A stretch of DNA of 64,000 nt from an uncultured Spirochaetota bacterium (GCA_944390005.1 CALXOJ010000005.1:1-64000); one strand, 5' to 3'. Shown: positions 16,747 to 25,359, counted from the first letter of the stretch. Notes: generated by a model from the sequence alone, not told the origin. Numbers and translations: made by a program.

Positions 16747-19244
16747 AAAAGTGCGAACTCTCCGTCGACGGCATGACCTGCTCGGCGTGCGCCGTTCATG
16801 TGGAAGACGCCGTAAAAAAAGTCAAAGGCGTGCGCTCCGTTCAGGTCAACCTGTTGACGCGCAAAGCTAAAATCACCTATGACGAAACGCAAACCGAAAC
16901 CGCCGCTTTTTCCGAAGCGGTCAAAAAGGCCGGTTATGTTCCGGGAACTGTTTCGACCGGCGGAAAAAAAGCGCCCGTTTCCGAAGCGGCAGCCGATAGC
17001 GACAGCACAGCCCGAAACCGTTTGATTGCCTCAGTTGTGTTTGCTGTTCCGCTGTTTTTATTGGCGATGATTCCGATGCTCGGCGTTCCGCTTCCGGGAA
17101 TTCACAAACCGACGGGAATTTTCGCATACGCTTTCACGCAGTTCCTGCTGCTGCTCCCGATTCTGTTTCTGAACCGTTCGTATTTTATCGCCGGCTTCAG
17201 AACCTTGCTTCATGGAACGCCGGTCATGGATTCGCTGATTGCCGTCGGCGCCGGCGCGGCTGTTTTATCCGGCGTTGCCGCACTTTACGGAATCGGTTAC
17301 GGGTTGGGAATCGGCGACACGGAGATTGTTCACCGTTTCTCAATGCGGCTTTATTTCGAGTCGGCAGGAATGATTTTGACTTTGGTTTCCTTAGGGAAAT
17401 ACTTGGAAAAGAGAGCGCAGCGCAAAACGTCATCCGTCATCGAAAAACTGGTGAATTTGGCTCCGAAAACGGTGATTCTGCTGCGCGACGGAAAAGAGGA
17501 AACCGTTGCAGCCGAAAACGCAGCGGTCGGCGATCTCATTCTTCTGCGGCCGGGTGACACGGCGGCAGTTGACGGAACGGTTGCGGAAGGTTACTCGTCG
17601 GTTGATGAATCGGCACTGACGGGTGAAAGCCTTCCCGCCGAAAAAAAAGCCGGCGACACCGTTATGGCCGGTTCCGTCAATCTCGGCGGCGTACTGAAAA
17701 TCCGTACCACGCAGGCCGGAAACGAAACGGCGTTGGCACGCATTATCGCCCTGGTAGAAGAAGCTTCCGGATCGAAAGCTCCGATTGCCCGGCTGGCGGA
17801 TAAAATCAGCCGCGTTTTTGTTCCCGTCGTCATGGCAATCGCCCTCGCAGCATTTTTGCTCTCATTCTTTGTAGGAGGAAGCGGTTTTGAAACGGCTTTC
17901 AGCCGCGCGATTGCAGTTTTGGTTATCTCTTGTCCCTGCGCTCTGGGATTGGCGACTCCGACAGCAATTATGGTTGGAATCGGGAAAGGCGCTGAATTGG
18001 GAATTTTAATCCGTAATGGAGAGATTCTCGAAAGAGCGGGAAAAATCGACACGCTGCTGCTGGATAAAACCGGTACACTGACGCAGGGACATCCGTCCGT
18101 TACCGAAGCGAGGCCGGCTGCGGGAGTTTCCGCCGCCGACTTAGCCGCTTACGCCGCCGCCGTCGAATCGGGTTCCGCTCATCCGCTGGCGGAAGCCGTC
18201 GCCGCTTATGCCGCCGATTTGCAGCCGAAAGCGTTGAAAGTTTCCGACAGCCAAACGATTCCCGGCCGTGGTGTAAAGTGTATTGCGGATGGAAAAGAAG
18301 TGACAGCCGGCAATTCCGCATTTATGAATGAAAACGGAATTACCGTTCCAGAAACAGATCTTCCCACGGGAGCGCAAACGCCGCTCTTTTTTGCCGTAGA
18401 AAAAAAGTACATCGGTGCACTGTGGACAGAAGATCAGCCGAAAAACGATTCTGCATCCGCCGTTGCCGAATTGAAACGGATGAAAATCACTCCCATAATG
18501 CTGACCGGCGACCGTCCGCAAGCCGCTCAAGCTGTCGCCGAAGTCGTCGGAATCGACCGCTTCAAAGGCGGACTGCTGCCTCAAGACAAAGCGGCCGAAG
18601 CGGAAAAACTCCAGAGCGAAGGTCATATTATCGGAATGGCGGGTGACGGAATCAATGACGCTCCGGTTCTGGCACGCGCCGACATCAGCATTGCTCTTGA
18701 AGGCGGTTCGGACATCGCCGTTGAAGCCGCCGACATCATTCTGATGAAAAACCGACTCTCCGACGCCGTTACGGCTATCCGACTCAGTCGAAAAACAATG
18801 CTCAACATCAAAGAGAACCTGTTTTGGGCACTTTTTTACAACTGTCTGGGAATTCCGGCCGCCGCCGGTTTACTCGAAGTCCTGTTTGGCATTCCGTTAA
18901 GTCCGATGTTCGCTGCCGCCGCCATGAGTCTCAGCTCGATTTGCGTCGTCGGCAACGCCCTGCGCTTAAAGCGCTTTAAACCGCATGGAATTCTGCCGGA
19001 AAAAACACCGGCTGTTTCAAAAGGAGATGAAAATATGGAAACGAAAATTCTGAAAATCGAAGGAATGATGTGCGACCACTGCCGCAGCCACGTCGAATCG
19101 GCTTTAAACGCAATCGACGGCATCAAAGCGTCTGTCAATTTACAGAATGCCGAAGCCGAATGCCGAATAGAAAAACCGGTTGCCGACGACGTTTTAACGA
19201 AGGCGGTTGCCGACGCCGGCTACAAAGTCGTTTCAATTTCCTGA
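16743..19244 (+). CDS. copA: Cu(I)-exporting P1B-type ATPase with N- and C-terminal HMA domains
   Basis: An 833-residue inner-membrane ATPase that expels monovalent copper. An N-terminal HMA domain (MTCSAC, residues about 9-14) precedes the membrane segments; the transport motif is C397-P398-C399, the phosphorylated aspartate is D441 in DKTGTLT, and the hinge motif starts at G634 (GDGINDAP). Unusually, a second HMA domain (MMCDHC) is at the extreme C-terminus, after residue 764, joined by a Lys/Glu/Asp-rich linker. At that junction the sequence carries AAGGAG and an in-frame ATG (see the entry at 19035). The start overlaps the cysE stop by 4 bp, and a terminator follows at 19331. Confidence 0.96.
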   Translation: MKKCELSVDGMTCSACAVHVEDAVKKVKGVRSVQVNLLTRKAKITYDETQTETAAFSEAVKKAGYVPGTVSTGGKKAPVSEAAADSDSTARNRLIASVVFAVPLFLLAMIPMLGVPLPGIHKPTGIFAYAFTQFLLLLPILFLNRSYFIAGFRTLLHGTPVMDSLIAVGAGAAVLSGVAALYGIGYGLGIGDTEIVHRFSMRLYFESAGMILTLVSLGKYLEKRAQRKTSSVIEKLVNLAPKTVILLRDGKEETVAAENAAVGDLILLRPGDTAAVDGTVAEGYSSVDESALTGESLPAEKKAGDTVMAGSVNLGGVLKIRTTQAGNETALARIIALVEEASGSKAPIARLADKISRVFVPVVMAIALAAFLLSFFVGGSGFETAFSRAIAVLVISCPCALGLATPTAIMVGIGKGAELGILIRNGEILERAGKIDTLLLDKTGTLTQGHPSVTEARPAAGVSAADLAAYAAAVESGSAHPLAEAVAAYAADLQPKALKVSDSQTIPGRGVKCIADGKEVTAGNSAFMNENGITVPETDLPTGAQTPLFFAVEKKYIGALWTEDQPKNDSASAVAELKRMKITPIMLTGDRPQAAQAVAEVVGIDRFKGGLLPQDKAAEAEKLQSEGHIIGMAGDGINDAPVLARADISIALEGGSDIAVEAADIILMKNRLSDAVTAIRLSRKTMLNIKENLFWALFYNCLGIPAAAGLLEVLFGIPLSPMFAAAAMSLSSICVVGNALRLKRFKPHGILPEKTPAVSKGDENMETKILKIEGMMCDHCRSHVESALNAIDGIKASVNLQNAEAECRIEKPVADDVLTKAVADAGYKVVSIS
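19035..19244 (+). CDS. Possible internal start giving a free CopZ-like copper chaperone
   Basis: Inside copA, in the same frame, AAGGAG (19021-19026) lies 8 nt before ATG (19035). Translation from it would yield a 69-residue HMA protein starting METKILKIEGMMCDHC, the exact size and start of a CopZ chaperone. Either copA and copZ fused by loss of a stop with the old ribosome-binding site retained, or both the fusion and the free chaperone are made. Production of the short form is inference. Confidence 0.5.
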   Translation: METKILKIEGMMCDHCRSHVESALNAIDGIKASVNLQNAEAECRIEKPVADDVLTKAVADAGYKVVSIS

Positions 19245-19325
19245 AAACGCGATTGACTGCAGCTGCCAACTGTGCTTTTTTGCGGTTGTTGGCGACCGCA
19301 TGCGTTGGAGCTGCCGTAAAACCAA

Positions 19326-19355
19326 AAAAAGAGCCGCCTGAGGGCGGCTCTTTTT
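19326..19355. terminator. Bidirectional terminator between copA and peroxiredoxin
   Basis: GAGCCGCC (19331-19338) pairs with GGCGGCTC (19343-19350) around TGAG, flanked by an A-tract and TTTTT. Confidence 0.92.
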
Positions 19356-19364
19356 ACCGAAGGA

Positions 19365-20084
19365 TTATTTATCCTTTCGGAAGCACATAAACCAATCAAG
19401 GCAGTATTGATCCGCGGTTTGCGTCTCCATACGCTCCTTCGCCGTTCCGCAAGAACCGGCTGTCGGAACAATGACGTCGTCACCGGGACGCCAGTTCGCC
19501 GGAGTCGCTACGTTGTCGGCGTCAGCTTTTTGCAAGGCTTGCACAAGCCGTTTAATTTCATCGAAATTGCGGCCCGTTGACTGCGGATAATACAAAATCG
19601 TACGGATGATTCCCTTCGGATCAATGATGAAAACCGCGCGGACCGCCTGCGTTGTCGATGCATTCGGCTGCAGCATTCCGTATTTCTTTGCGACTTCCAT
19701 TTTAATGTCCTCAATCAAGGGAAATGTCACTTCAATATTTTCCAAGCCATTCCACTTCAGTTCCTGAATTTTTCTCAGCCACGCAATGTGAGAATAAATC
19801 GAATCAATCGACAGTCCGACCAACTGCGTGTTGAGCGCTTTGAATTCATCCATCATTGACGCGAACGTCATGAATTCCGTTGTACAAACCGGGGTAAAAT
19901 CAGCCGGATGACTGAAGAGAATGATCCATTTTCCTTTAAAATCTTTCGGAAAATTGATTTCTCCCTGTGTCGTCACAGCGGTGAACGCCGGCGCCGGATC
20001 GCCGATAAGCGGCATCCGATTCTGTTCCTGTGCAAATGCACCCGCAGCCGTTAAGGCGAACAAAACAAGTAAAACTCTTTTCAT
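19365..20084 (-). CDS. Exported peroxiredoxin (Prx6/1-Cys group)
   Basis: A 239-residue thiol peroxidase reducing H2O2 or organic peroxides. The core motif HPADFTPVCTTEF places the peroxidatic cysteine at C67; the extended C-terminal domain (RPGDDVIVP) is typical of the Prx6 group. Unusually, residues 1-19 form a signal peptide ending GAFA-QEQ, so the enzyme should act outside the cytoplasm. The C-terminal tail holds three more cysteines (one in CGTAKERM, two near the end in YCLDWFMC), which could serve as resolving thiols. ATG 20084 is chosen because GGAG precedes it; an upstream ATG has none. It has its own promoter with a palindrome and lies downstream of rubredoxin. Confidence 0.92.
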   Translation of the reverse strand: MKRVLLVLFALTAAGAFAQEQNRMPLIGDPAPAFTAVTTQGEINFPKDFKGKWIILFSHPADFTPVCTTEFMTFASMMDEFKALNTQLVGLSIDSIYSHIAWLRKIQELKWNGLENIEVTFPLIEDIKMEVAKKYGMLQPNASTTQAVRAVFIIDPKGIIRTILYYPQSTGRNFDEIKRLVQALQKADADNVATPANWRPGDDVIVPTAGSCGTAKERMETQTADQYCLDWFMCFRKDK

Positions 20085-20102
20085 TCTTTTTCTCCTGTAA
20101 AA

Positions 20103-20131
20103 ATTATATATTTGTATAAAATACAAATCAA
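20103..20131 (-). promoter_or_regulatory. Peroxiredoxin promoter with palindromic spacer
   Basis: On the minus strand TTGATT (20126-20131) and TATAAT (20103-20108) are 17 bp apart. The spacer contains an 8-3-8 inverted repeat, ATTTGTAT-AAA-ATACAAAT on the plus strand (20110-20128), a likely operator for a redox or metal regulator. Confidence 0.7.
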
Positions 20132-20134
20132 ACG

Positions 20135-20162
20135 GTAAAAAAGAAAGGGGAAATCCCCTTTC
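20135..20162 (-). terminator. Terminator of rubredoxin
   Basis: GAAAGGGG (20143-20150) pairs with CCCCTTTC (20155-20162); on the minus strand a run of six T follows. Confidence 0.85.
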
Positions 20163-20169
20163 CGTTTAT

Positions 20170-20328
20170 TTACTGTGCGGAAAACATATTCTTAGCCGCA
20201 CCGCAAATCGGACAAACCCAATCGTCGGGAATATCTTCAAAAGCCGTTCCCGGCGCAATTCCGCTGTCCGGATCGCCGATCATCGGATCATAGACATAAC
20301 CGCATAAATCGCAAACATATTTCTGCAT
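20170..20328 (-). CDS. Rubredoxin
   Basis: A 52-residue electron carrier with one Fe(Cys)4 site. Both knuckles are present: [11 protein letters not shown] and [10 protein letters not shown], with the family [12 protein letters not shown] between them. In anaerobes rubredoxin passes electrons to peroxide- and superoxide-reducing enzymes; the neighbouring peroxiredoxin gene fits an oxygen-defence role, although that protein is exported and rubredoxin is not. It has GAGGAG before the ATG, a near-consensus promoter and its own terminator. Confidence 0.96.
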   Translation of the reverse strand: MQKYVCDLCGYVYDPMIGDPDSGIAPGTAFEDIPDDWVCPICGAAKNMFSAQ

Positions 20329-20352
20329 AACGTTCTCCTCTTTTGATACTTA

Positions 20353-20381
20353 ATCATAAATACAAAGCCGAGTTTTGTCAA
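20353..20381 (-). promoter_or_regulatory. Rubredoxin promoter
   Basis: On the minus strand TTGACA (20376-20381) and TATGAT (20353-20358) are 17 bp apart. The sequence TTTGTATTTAT overlapping the -10 repeats the half-site of the peroxiredoxin palindrome, hinting at common control. Confidence 0.75.
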
Positions 20382-20421
20382 CTGTTATGATTCAATTTTT
20401 TTATAAACTCAAACTTCTGTT

Positions 20422-20455
20422 AAAAAAAGAGAGCGTTCATACGAACGCCCTCTTT
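20422..20455. terminator. Terminator of the solute symporter
   Basis: GCGTTC (20433-20438) pairs with GAACGC (20443-20448), extended by AGAG/CTCT after one mismatch. On the minus strand seven T follow. Confidence 0.75.
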
Positions 20456-20464
20456 CTTAAATTG

Positions 20465-22381
20465 TTATTCGGCAGGAAGGGCCTGAATTTCGGAAGCGGA
20501 AACTTCCGTCGTTTCGCCGGCTGCAACGGACTCGGCTGCCGTTTGCTTCGCTTTCGGAGTTTCAATAATCCGTTCTTTGATCTTCGTTTCGTCCAATTTA
20601 AAGACCGTACGGATTGTTGAACTGTTCCAGAAAACGGCGTACAACGCGCACAGAATAATGATAACACCGAACGCAATCACATTGAATGCAGAATGCGTTT
20701 TGAACAGTCCCTTTTCGAGGACAATAAACTTTTTATTGTCCTTACCGCGGTTTTCGATTAAACTGATTGCCGCAATCACAGCCAAAGTAACCAAACAGGT
20801 CACGCCCATCTGATGCATAAACGGTAATCCCGCTTCAGGAACCGCATTGGAGAAAATTTTGATTCCCAGCGAAAAAAGCGTACCAACGATAACACCGATA
20901 ATCGCTCCCTTCGTGGTGGTCTTTTTCCAGAACAAACCGAGAAGGAAGACTGCCAGAATCGGAGGTGAGACCAAACCGGTGTACTCCTGAATGTACTGAA
21001 AACCCTGACTCATATTTTTCATCAGCGGCGCAATCGCCACACCGATCAGCAATGAAACAACTGCTGCAATCCGACCGATGTTAACCAGTTTCTTGGAAGA
21101 AGCGTTTTTCCCGATGTATTCTTTATAGATGTCCATCGTGAAAATCGTCGAAATCGAGTTGATCATCGACGCCAACGACGAAACAACGGCCGCCAGCAAC
21201 GCTGCAAACGCAATACCGCGCAAACCAACCGGCAAGAATCCGATCAGAACAGAGTACGCCGAATCATTAATAATGCCGCCGTTATCGTTGACAGGCATAT
21301 TGATTTTTCCATCTTGGAAGAGAATATAAGCAGCAATGCCGGGAAGAACGACAATAATCGGCATGATCATTTTCAGAACCGCCGCAAACGCAATACCTTT
21401 CTGCGATTCAGCCAAACTCTTCGCTGCAAATGTCCGCTGAATGATGTATTGATTAAAGCCCCAGTAATAGAGGTTAGCGACCCACATACCGCCAAGAAGA
21501 ACGCCGATACCGGGCAAGTTGTTGAATTCCGGGTTTTCAGGTCCCAAAATCATTTCGAAGTGGCTCGGAAATTGAGCGATCATCGTACCCAAACCGCCGA
21601 CTTTATCGACAGCGACAATCGTCGTAATGATACCGCCGAGAGTCAAACAAACCACCTGAATAACGTCGGTCCAGGCAACCGCTGACAAACCGCCCCACAG
21701 CGAATAAGCCGCCGCGAAGAATGCCAGAATCAGAATGCAGTGAATCAAATCAAGTCCGGGAATAATCGCGGACATCGCACGCGCACCGAGATAAAGAACC
21801 GAAGTCAGATTGACAAAGGTGAACAGCGCTAACCAGAAAACCGAGAGAATCGTTTTCAGTGTGCGGTTGTACCGTTTCTCGACAAATTCAGGAATGGTAT
21901 AAATGCCTTCTTTAATAAAAATCGGCAGAAAATACTTTCCGACAATAATCAGCGTCAGCGCCGACATCCACTCATAACTGGCAATCGCCAAACCGATTGC
22001 AAATCCGGAACCGGAAGTTCCGATGAACTGTTCGGCAGAAATGTTAGCGGCTATCAACGACGAACCGACCACCCACCACGGCAGCGATTTTCCAGCCAAA
22101 AAGTAGTCTTTTTCGTCTTTTTCATGACCTTTTTTTGTCCGTGACGCAAACAGACCGAGGGCGACAATCACAACCGCGTAGACAACAACGATGATGTAAT
22201 CCGGAAGGTGAAGCCCCATTTCGTTTACAGCTAAATCTTTCGAAAACTGTTCTTCGGAAACGGTTGTTCCGACCTTTTCGACGGTTCTTGAGATATCCGT
22301 TTTCGGCACATACAAACTGCCGAACGCAAAAAGAACCAGCAGAACGGCCAGTCCGACATAAATGAAAATTTTCCTGTTCAT
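20465..22381 (-). CDS. Sodium/solute symporter, SGLT-like (SSS family)
   Basis: A 638-residue polytopic inner-membrane transporter with about 14 hydrophobic segments. The SSS/SLC5 signature is clear (AANISAEQFIGTSGSGFA, then GLAIASYEW; YTIPEFVEKRYN; SLWGGLSAVAWTDVIQ), and the pattern is closest to sodium-coupled sugar transporters such as vSGLT. It probably imports a sugar or related solute with Na+; the substrate cannot be read from sequence. An extra first helix and about 40 periplasmic residues precede the core. It is monocistronic, with promoter TTGACA-17-TAAAAT, a GAGGAG site and a downstream terminator. Confidence 0.92.
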   Translation of the reverse strand: MNRKIFIYVGLAVLLVLFAFGSLYVPKTDISRTVEKVGTTVSEEQFSKDLAVNEMGLHLPDYIIVVVYAVVIVALGLFASRTKKGHEKDEKDYFLAGKSLPWWVVGSSLIAANISAEQFIGTSGSGFAIGLAIASYEWMSALTLIIVGKYFLPIFIKEGIYTIPEFVEKRYNRTLKTILSVFWLALFTFVNLTSVLYLGARAMSAIIPGLDLIHCILILAFFAAAYSLWGGLSAVAWTDVIQVVCLTLGGIITTIVAVDKVGGLGTMIAQFPSHFEMILGPENPEFNNLPGIGVLLGGMWVANLYYWGFNQYIIQRTFAAKSLAESQKGIAFAAVLKMIMPIIVVLPGIAAYILFQDGKINMPVNDNGGIINDSAYSVLIGFLPVGLRGIAFAALLAAVVSSLASMINSISTIFTMDIYKEYIGKNASSKKLVNIGRIAAVVSLLIGVAIAPLMKNMSQGFQYIQEYTGLVSPPILAVFLLGLFWKKTTTKGAIIGVIVGTLFSLGIKIFSNAVPEAGLPFMHQMGVTCLVTLAVIAAISLIENRGKDNKKFIVLEKGLFKTHSAFNVIAFGVIIILCALYAVFWNSSTIRTVFKLDETKIKERIIETPKAKQTAAESVAAGETTEVSASEIQALPAE

Positions 22382-22422
22382 GAAAACTCCTCGTCTGAAA
22401 TTTGATATGCTTTGATTTAAGT

Positions 22423-22451
22423 ATTTTATAACGGCTTTGGTGAATTGTCAA
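22423..22451 (-). promoter_or_regulatory. Promoter of the solute symporter
   Basis: Minus strand TTGACA (22446-22451) and TAAAAT (22423-22428) with 17-bp spacing, 41 nt before the ATG. Confidence 0.75.
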
Positions 22452-22580
22452 TTTTTTTTCTTGCCGCAAATAAAAATTCCCAATATTGGAAGCTCTTTCA
22501 AATTATTTTTATTTTTTACTGGAAAAAATCCCCGTTTCGGTGTAAAATATCAACAGGCAGATTAAAAAAGGAGATTTAAA

Positions 22581-22805
22581 ATGAAAACAATTTTTGATTT
22601 ATCAATTACAAATGCTGAAATGGAAGATATTTTAGGTCAGACGATGAACGGAGACGAGTACGCAAAACTCAGAACAAATCCGGACGAAATTGCCGGAGAC
22701 ACATACTGCCTGCTCCGCTACCGAGGAAACGATGCGGAAGCCGAAGCCGTTCTCGCCCAAATCGGCGACAAAACTTTTGCGGAAAGTCTGAAAGCCAGTT
22801 TTTAA
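22581..22805 (+). CDS. Small protein of unknown function
   Basis: A 74-residue, acidic, soluble protein (MKTIFDLSITNAEMEDILG...ESLKASF), probably helical, with one central cysteine in DTYCLLRYR. A strong AAGGAG site precedes the ATG. I recognise no family. It lies 10 bp upstream of the TrpR-family gene and is probably in the same transcript, so it may be a partner or target of that regulator. Confidence 0.7.
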   Translation: MKTIFDLSITNAEMEDILGQTMNGDEYAKLRTNPDEIAGDTYCLLRYRGNDAEAEAVLAQIGDKTFAESLKASF

Positions 22806-22815
22806 TTTAACGCAC

Positions 22816-23109
22816 ATGAATTTTGACTGTGAATCGGAATGGAATGAAATCACAGAAACACTTGCTTCCGTGACCGACAAAGATTTTATGAAAGACTTGA
22901 TGCTTGTATTGCTGACTGCCGGTGAAAGAGAAGAACTAGCCAAACGATGGGCTCTGGTCAAACAACTCTACCAAGGACGCTCTCAACGGGCAATTGCCAA
23001 TGACTTGGGGTTGAGTCTTTGCAAAATCACACGCGGATCGAAGGAGCTGAAGCGGGAAAATTCCGCATTTGTTCGAATTTTCCGTATGAAGGAGAATCAA
23101 AATGGCTAA
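22816..23109 (+). CDS. TrpR/YerC family transcriptional regulator
   Basis: A 97-residue all-helical DNA-binding protein of the Trp-repressor superfamily. The helix-turn-helix SQRAIANDLGLSLCKITRGSKELK closely follows the TrpR recognition helix pattern, and the preceding GEREELAKRWALVKQLYQG matches the core helices. Classic TrpR binds DNA with L-tryptophan; the YerC branch has unknown ligands, and I cannot tell which this is. No trp genes are adjacent; trpS is 38 kb away. No Shine-Dalgarno is visible. It overlaps the next gene by 8 bp. Confidence 0.85.
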   Translation: MNFDCESEWNEITETLASVTDKDFMKDLMLVLLTAGEREELAKRWALVKQLYQGRSQRAIANDLGLSLCKITRGSKELKRENSAFVRIFRMKENQNG

Positions 23110-23452
23110 ACAGAAGCCGCACTATTTTTGCGAAGCGTGCGGCGCTCAAGTCGACAAATGGGATATTCAATGCCCTCACTGCGGGAAGCAGTTTGATTCC
23201 ATTAAATGTCCTCAATGCGGGCACTCGGGACACGCGCAGGAATTTTCCAACGGATGTCCTTCCTGCGGTTTTATGAGCGAAGAACAAAAAGCAATTGCTG
23301 TCCGAAAAAAAACAGGTTCCCTCTCCCGTTCGTTAACCCTTCCGCAGCCGCAAACCGTTTCCAAAGCCGGCCGTATCGCGCTGATTGTATTTCTGCTCGC
23401 TGTCGCCGGCGCTCTTTTCTACTGGATTTCCGTTTTAGCCGCCCGTCCTTAA
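23102..23452 (+). CDS. Double zinc-ribbon membrane-anchored protein
   Basis: A 116-residue protein with four CxxC pairs in the first 60 residues (CEACG, CPHCG, CPQCG, CPSCG), forming two zinc ribbons, then a basic linker and one C-terminal transmembrane helix (IALIVFLLAVAGALFYWISV). The tail-anchored layout suggests a ribbon facing the cytoplasm. Function unknown. It starts inside the trpR-like gene (8-bp overlap) with GGAG upstream. Its stop overlaps the convergent acyl-CoA synthetase stop at a shared TTAA. Confidence 0.82.
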   Translation: MAKQKPHYFCEACGAQVDKWDIQCPHCGKQFDSIKCPQCGHSGHAQEFSNGCPSCGFMSEEQKAIAVRKKTGSLSRSLTLPQPQTVSKAGRIALIVFLLAVAGALFYWISVLAARP

Positions 23453-25350
23453 CGCCGACTGCCGCCGTAAATCGAATCGATTTGCTCCGCATATATTTCG
23501 GATATTGCATTCCGTTTCATTTTCAGAGTGGTTGTCAATTCGACGCCGACGCGGAACGGATGTTCCAACAAAACAAATCCGCCGATATTTTCACAACTTC
23601 GGAATCCTTTTGAAGCAGAGACTGTTTCTCGAAGAATTTGATTGTATAAATCTTCGATTTCAGGCGCATGGATCAAATCTTCTGCAGGAACCTCGTTTAG
23701 TCCGTGCTCGCGGGCATAATCTCCCAACACTTCAAATGCCGGTACAATCAATGCACCCAAATAACGGCGATCCTGACCGACAACCATCACCGTTTCGATG
23801 AACGGAGAAGCAGAGAGTGCATTTTCGATCGGCTCCGGTTCAACGTTTTCACCGCCGCTGAGAACGATCGTCTCTTTGACGCGGCCGATGATTTTCAGAG
23901 CGCGATTATAAGTGACAATAACCAAATCCTCGGTATCAAACCAACCGTCTTTCAAAACGGCAGCTGTCTTTTCAGGATCTTTGTAGTATCCATCCATAAC
24001 CTGAGGCGACTTGACCAACAGCCGTCCTTTCTGTCCCGGCGGAACCGAATTGCCCGCTTCATCGACGACTTTGTATTCAATATCCGGTAAAAATTCACCG
24101 ACCACCCCCGGAATTTGGTGATTCAGTTTGCGCACAGCCAAAACCGGTCCGGTTTCTGTTAAGCCGTATCCTTCCAGCAATGTAATTCCGGCTGCCATAA
24201 AAAACCGGTCGATGTAAGCAGGCAGCGATCCGCCTCCGGAAACGCAGGCAATCATCTCTCCGCCAAGCTTTTTGCGAATCGTCGAAAAAACGAGTAAATC
24301 GCCCAAATAGTGGAACGGCGCCAAAATCAGCAGCGGGAAAAACGAAATCAGCACATCGGCGAAACGGTTCGGCCGCTTCATCCACGGATATTCGCCTCTC
24401 AAAACGTGGTGAAAGTATTTGAAATTCGTTCCGACAGCCGTAAAAAAACGGAATATCAACTGTTTGAAAACGCCTCCTTCTTTCACAGCTTTGGAAATGC
24501 CTTTGTAAACACCTTCCCATATGCGAGGCACCGAACCAAACCATTGCGGTTTAAATTCAGCCAAATCCCGCAGAATCGCCGGTCCGATCGGCTTTCCGTA
24601 AATCAGTGCGCCGCCGCAGGTAGTGACAATGTACTCGCAAATTCTCTCAAATGCGTGCCAAATCGGCAGAACACAGAGATCCTTGTGACCCGGCCGGCAC
24701 GGAATGAAATCGGTATAAATGCGCTCCAGTTGAAAAATAAAACTGCGGTGAGGCAGCAGAACGCCTTTAGGGCGGCCGGTCGTTCCCGAAGTGTAGATGA
24801 TACACGCCAAGTCATCCGATTCGCCTTTTGCGGCTTCCGTCTGAAAAAAAGCGGCCGCATCGGATTGAGCAGCGGAGCCCTTCTCTTTCAATTCTGAAAA
24901 TGTGTATTGCGGAAGAGAGACGTTTTCCGCCTTTTCTTCGCCGGAAAAAAGAAAAATTCCTTTGACAGAAACGTCGGGACAGGCAGTAAAAAATTTTTCC
25001 GCCAACGCTTTGGTTTCAAAAACAATCCAAGAACTTTCGCTGTGTTCAACGATAAACCGAAGCTCTTCAAAAGGAGTATCGGTTCCGCGCGGAACGTCAA
25101 CGCCGCCGATACCCGACAACGCAAAGTTAAAAATCAGCCATTCGGGGCGGTTATCGGAATAAACGGTTACTTTTTCTCCTCTGCCGATGCCTAACGCATC
25201 CAAACCGGCGGCAATCGCCGCTGTCGTCTTCAACGACTCTTCGTAAGTCACGGTAAAAACGGCTTTCTTTTCTCGATAAATTTGAATCGGAAGCTGAGCA
25301 TAATTCCGGCAGGCGGTTAAATAACGTTGAACAACTGTTTTTTCGTTCAT
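23449..25350 (-). CDS. Long-chain acyl-CoA synthetase (AMP-forming)
   Basis: A 633-residue adenylate-forming enzyme that activates fatty acids with ATP and CoA. The P-loop IIYTSGTTGRPKGVLLPH, the YGLTETGPV motif, the WFDTEDLV motif and the hinge-lysine region (IIGRVKETIVLSGGENVEPE) are all present. The sequence before VRKLN and the region HVLRGEYPWMKRP fit the long-chain subgroup. Treponemes salvage host fatty acids for lipids, so this is likely a salvage enzyme. The start has AAGGAG. It lies 9 bp downstream of dsbD in the same direction, so it may be the last gene of the unit 29524-23449. Confidence 0.93.
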   Translation of the reverse strand: MNEKTVVQRYLTACRNYAQLPIQIYREKKAVFTVTYEESLKTTAAIAAGLDALGIGRGEKVTVYSDNRPEWLIFNFALSGIGGVDVPRGTDTPFEELRFIVEHSESSWIVFETKALAEKFFTACPDVSVKGIFLFSGEEKAENVSLPQYTFSELKEKGSAAQSDAAAFFQTEAAKGESDDLACIIYTSGTTGRPKGVLLPHRSFIFQLERIYTDFIPCRPGHKDLCVLPIWHAFERICEYIVTTCGGALIYGKPIGPAILRDLAEFKPQWFGSVPRIWEGVYKGISKAVKEGGVFKQLIFRFFTAVGTNFKYFHHVLRGEYPWMKRPNRFADVLISFFPLLILAPFHYLGDLLVFSTIRKKLGGEMIACVSGGGSLPAYIDRFFMAAGITLLEGYGLTETGPVLAVRKLNHQIPGVVGEFLPDIEYKVVDEAGNSVPPGQKGRLLVKSPQVMDGYYKDPEKTAAVLKDGWFDTEDLVIVTYNRALKIIGRVKETIVLSGGENVEPEPIENALSASPFIETVMVVGQDRRYLGALIVPAFEVLGDYAREHGLNEVPAEDLIHAPEIEDLYNQILRETVSASKGFRSCENIGGFVLLEHPFRVGVELTTTLKMKRNAISEIYAEQIDSIYGGSRR

Positions 25351-25359
25351 ACGGACTCC

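Noticed and set aside
22500-22580. TrpR operator upstream of the TrpR-family operon
   Set aside because: I looked for the CTAGT-type palindrome and found no convincing match.
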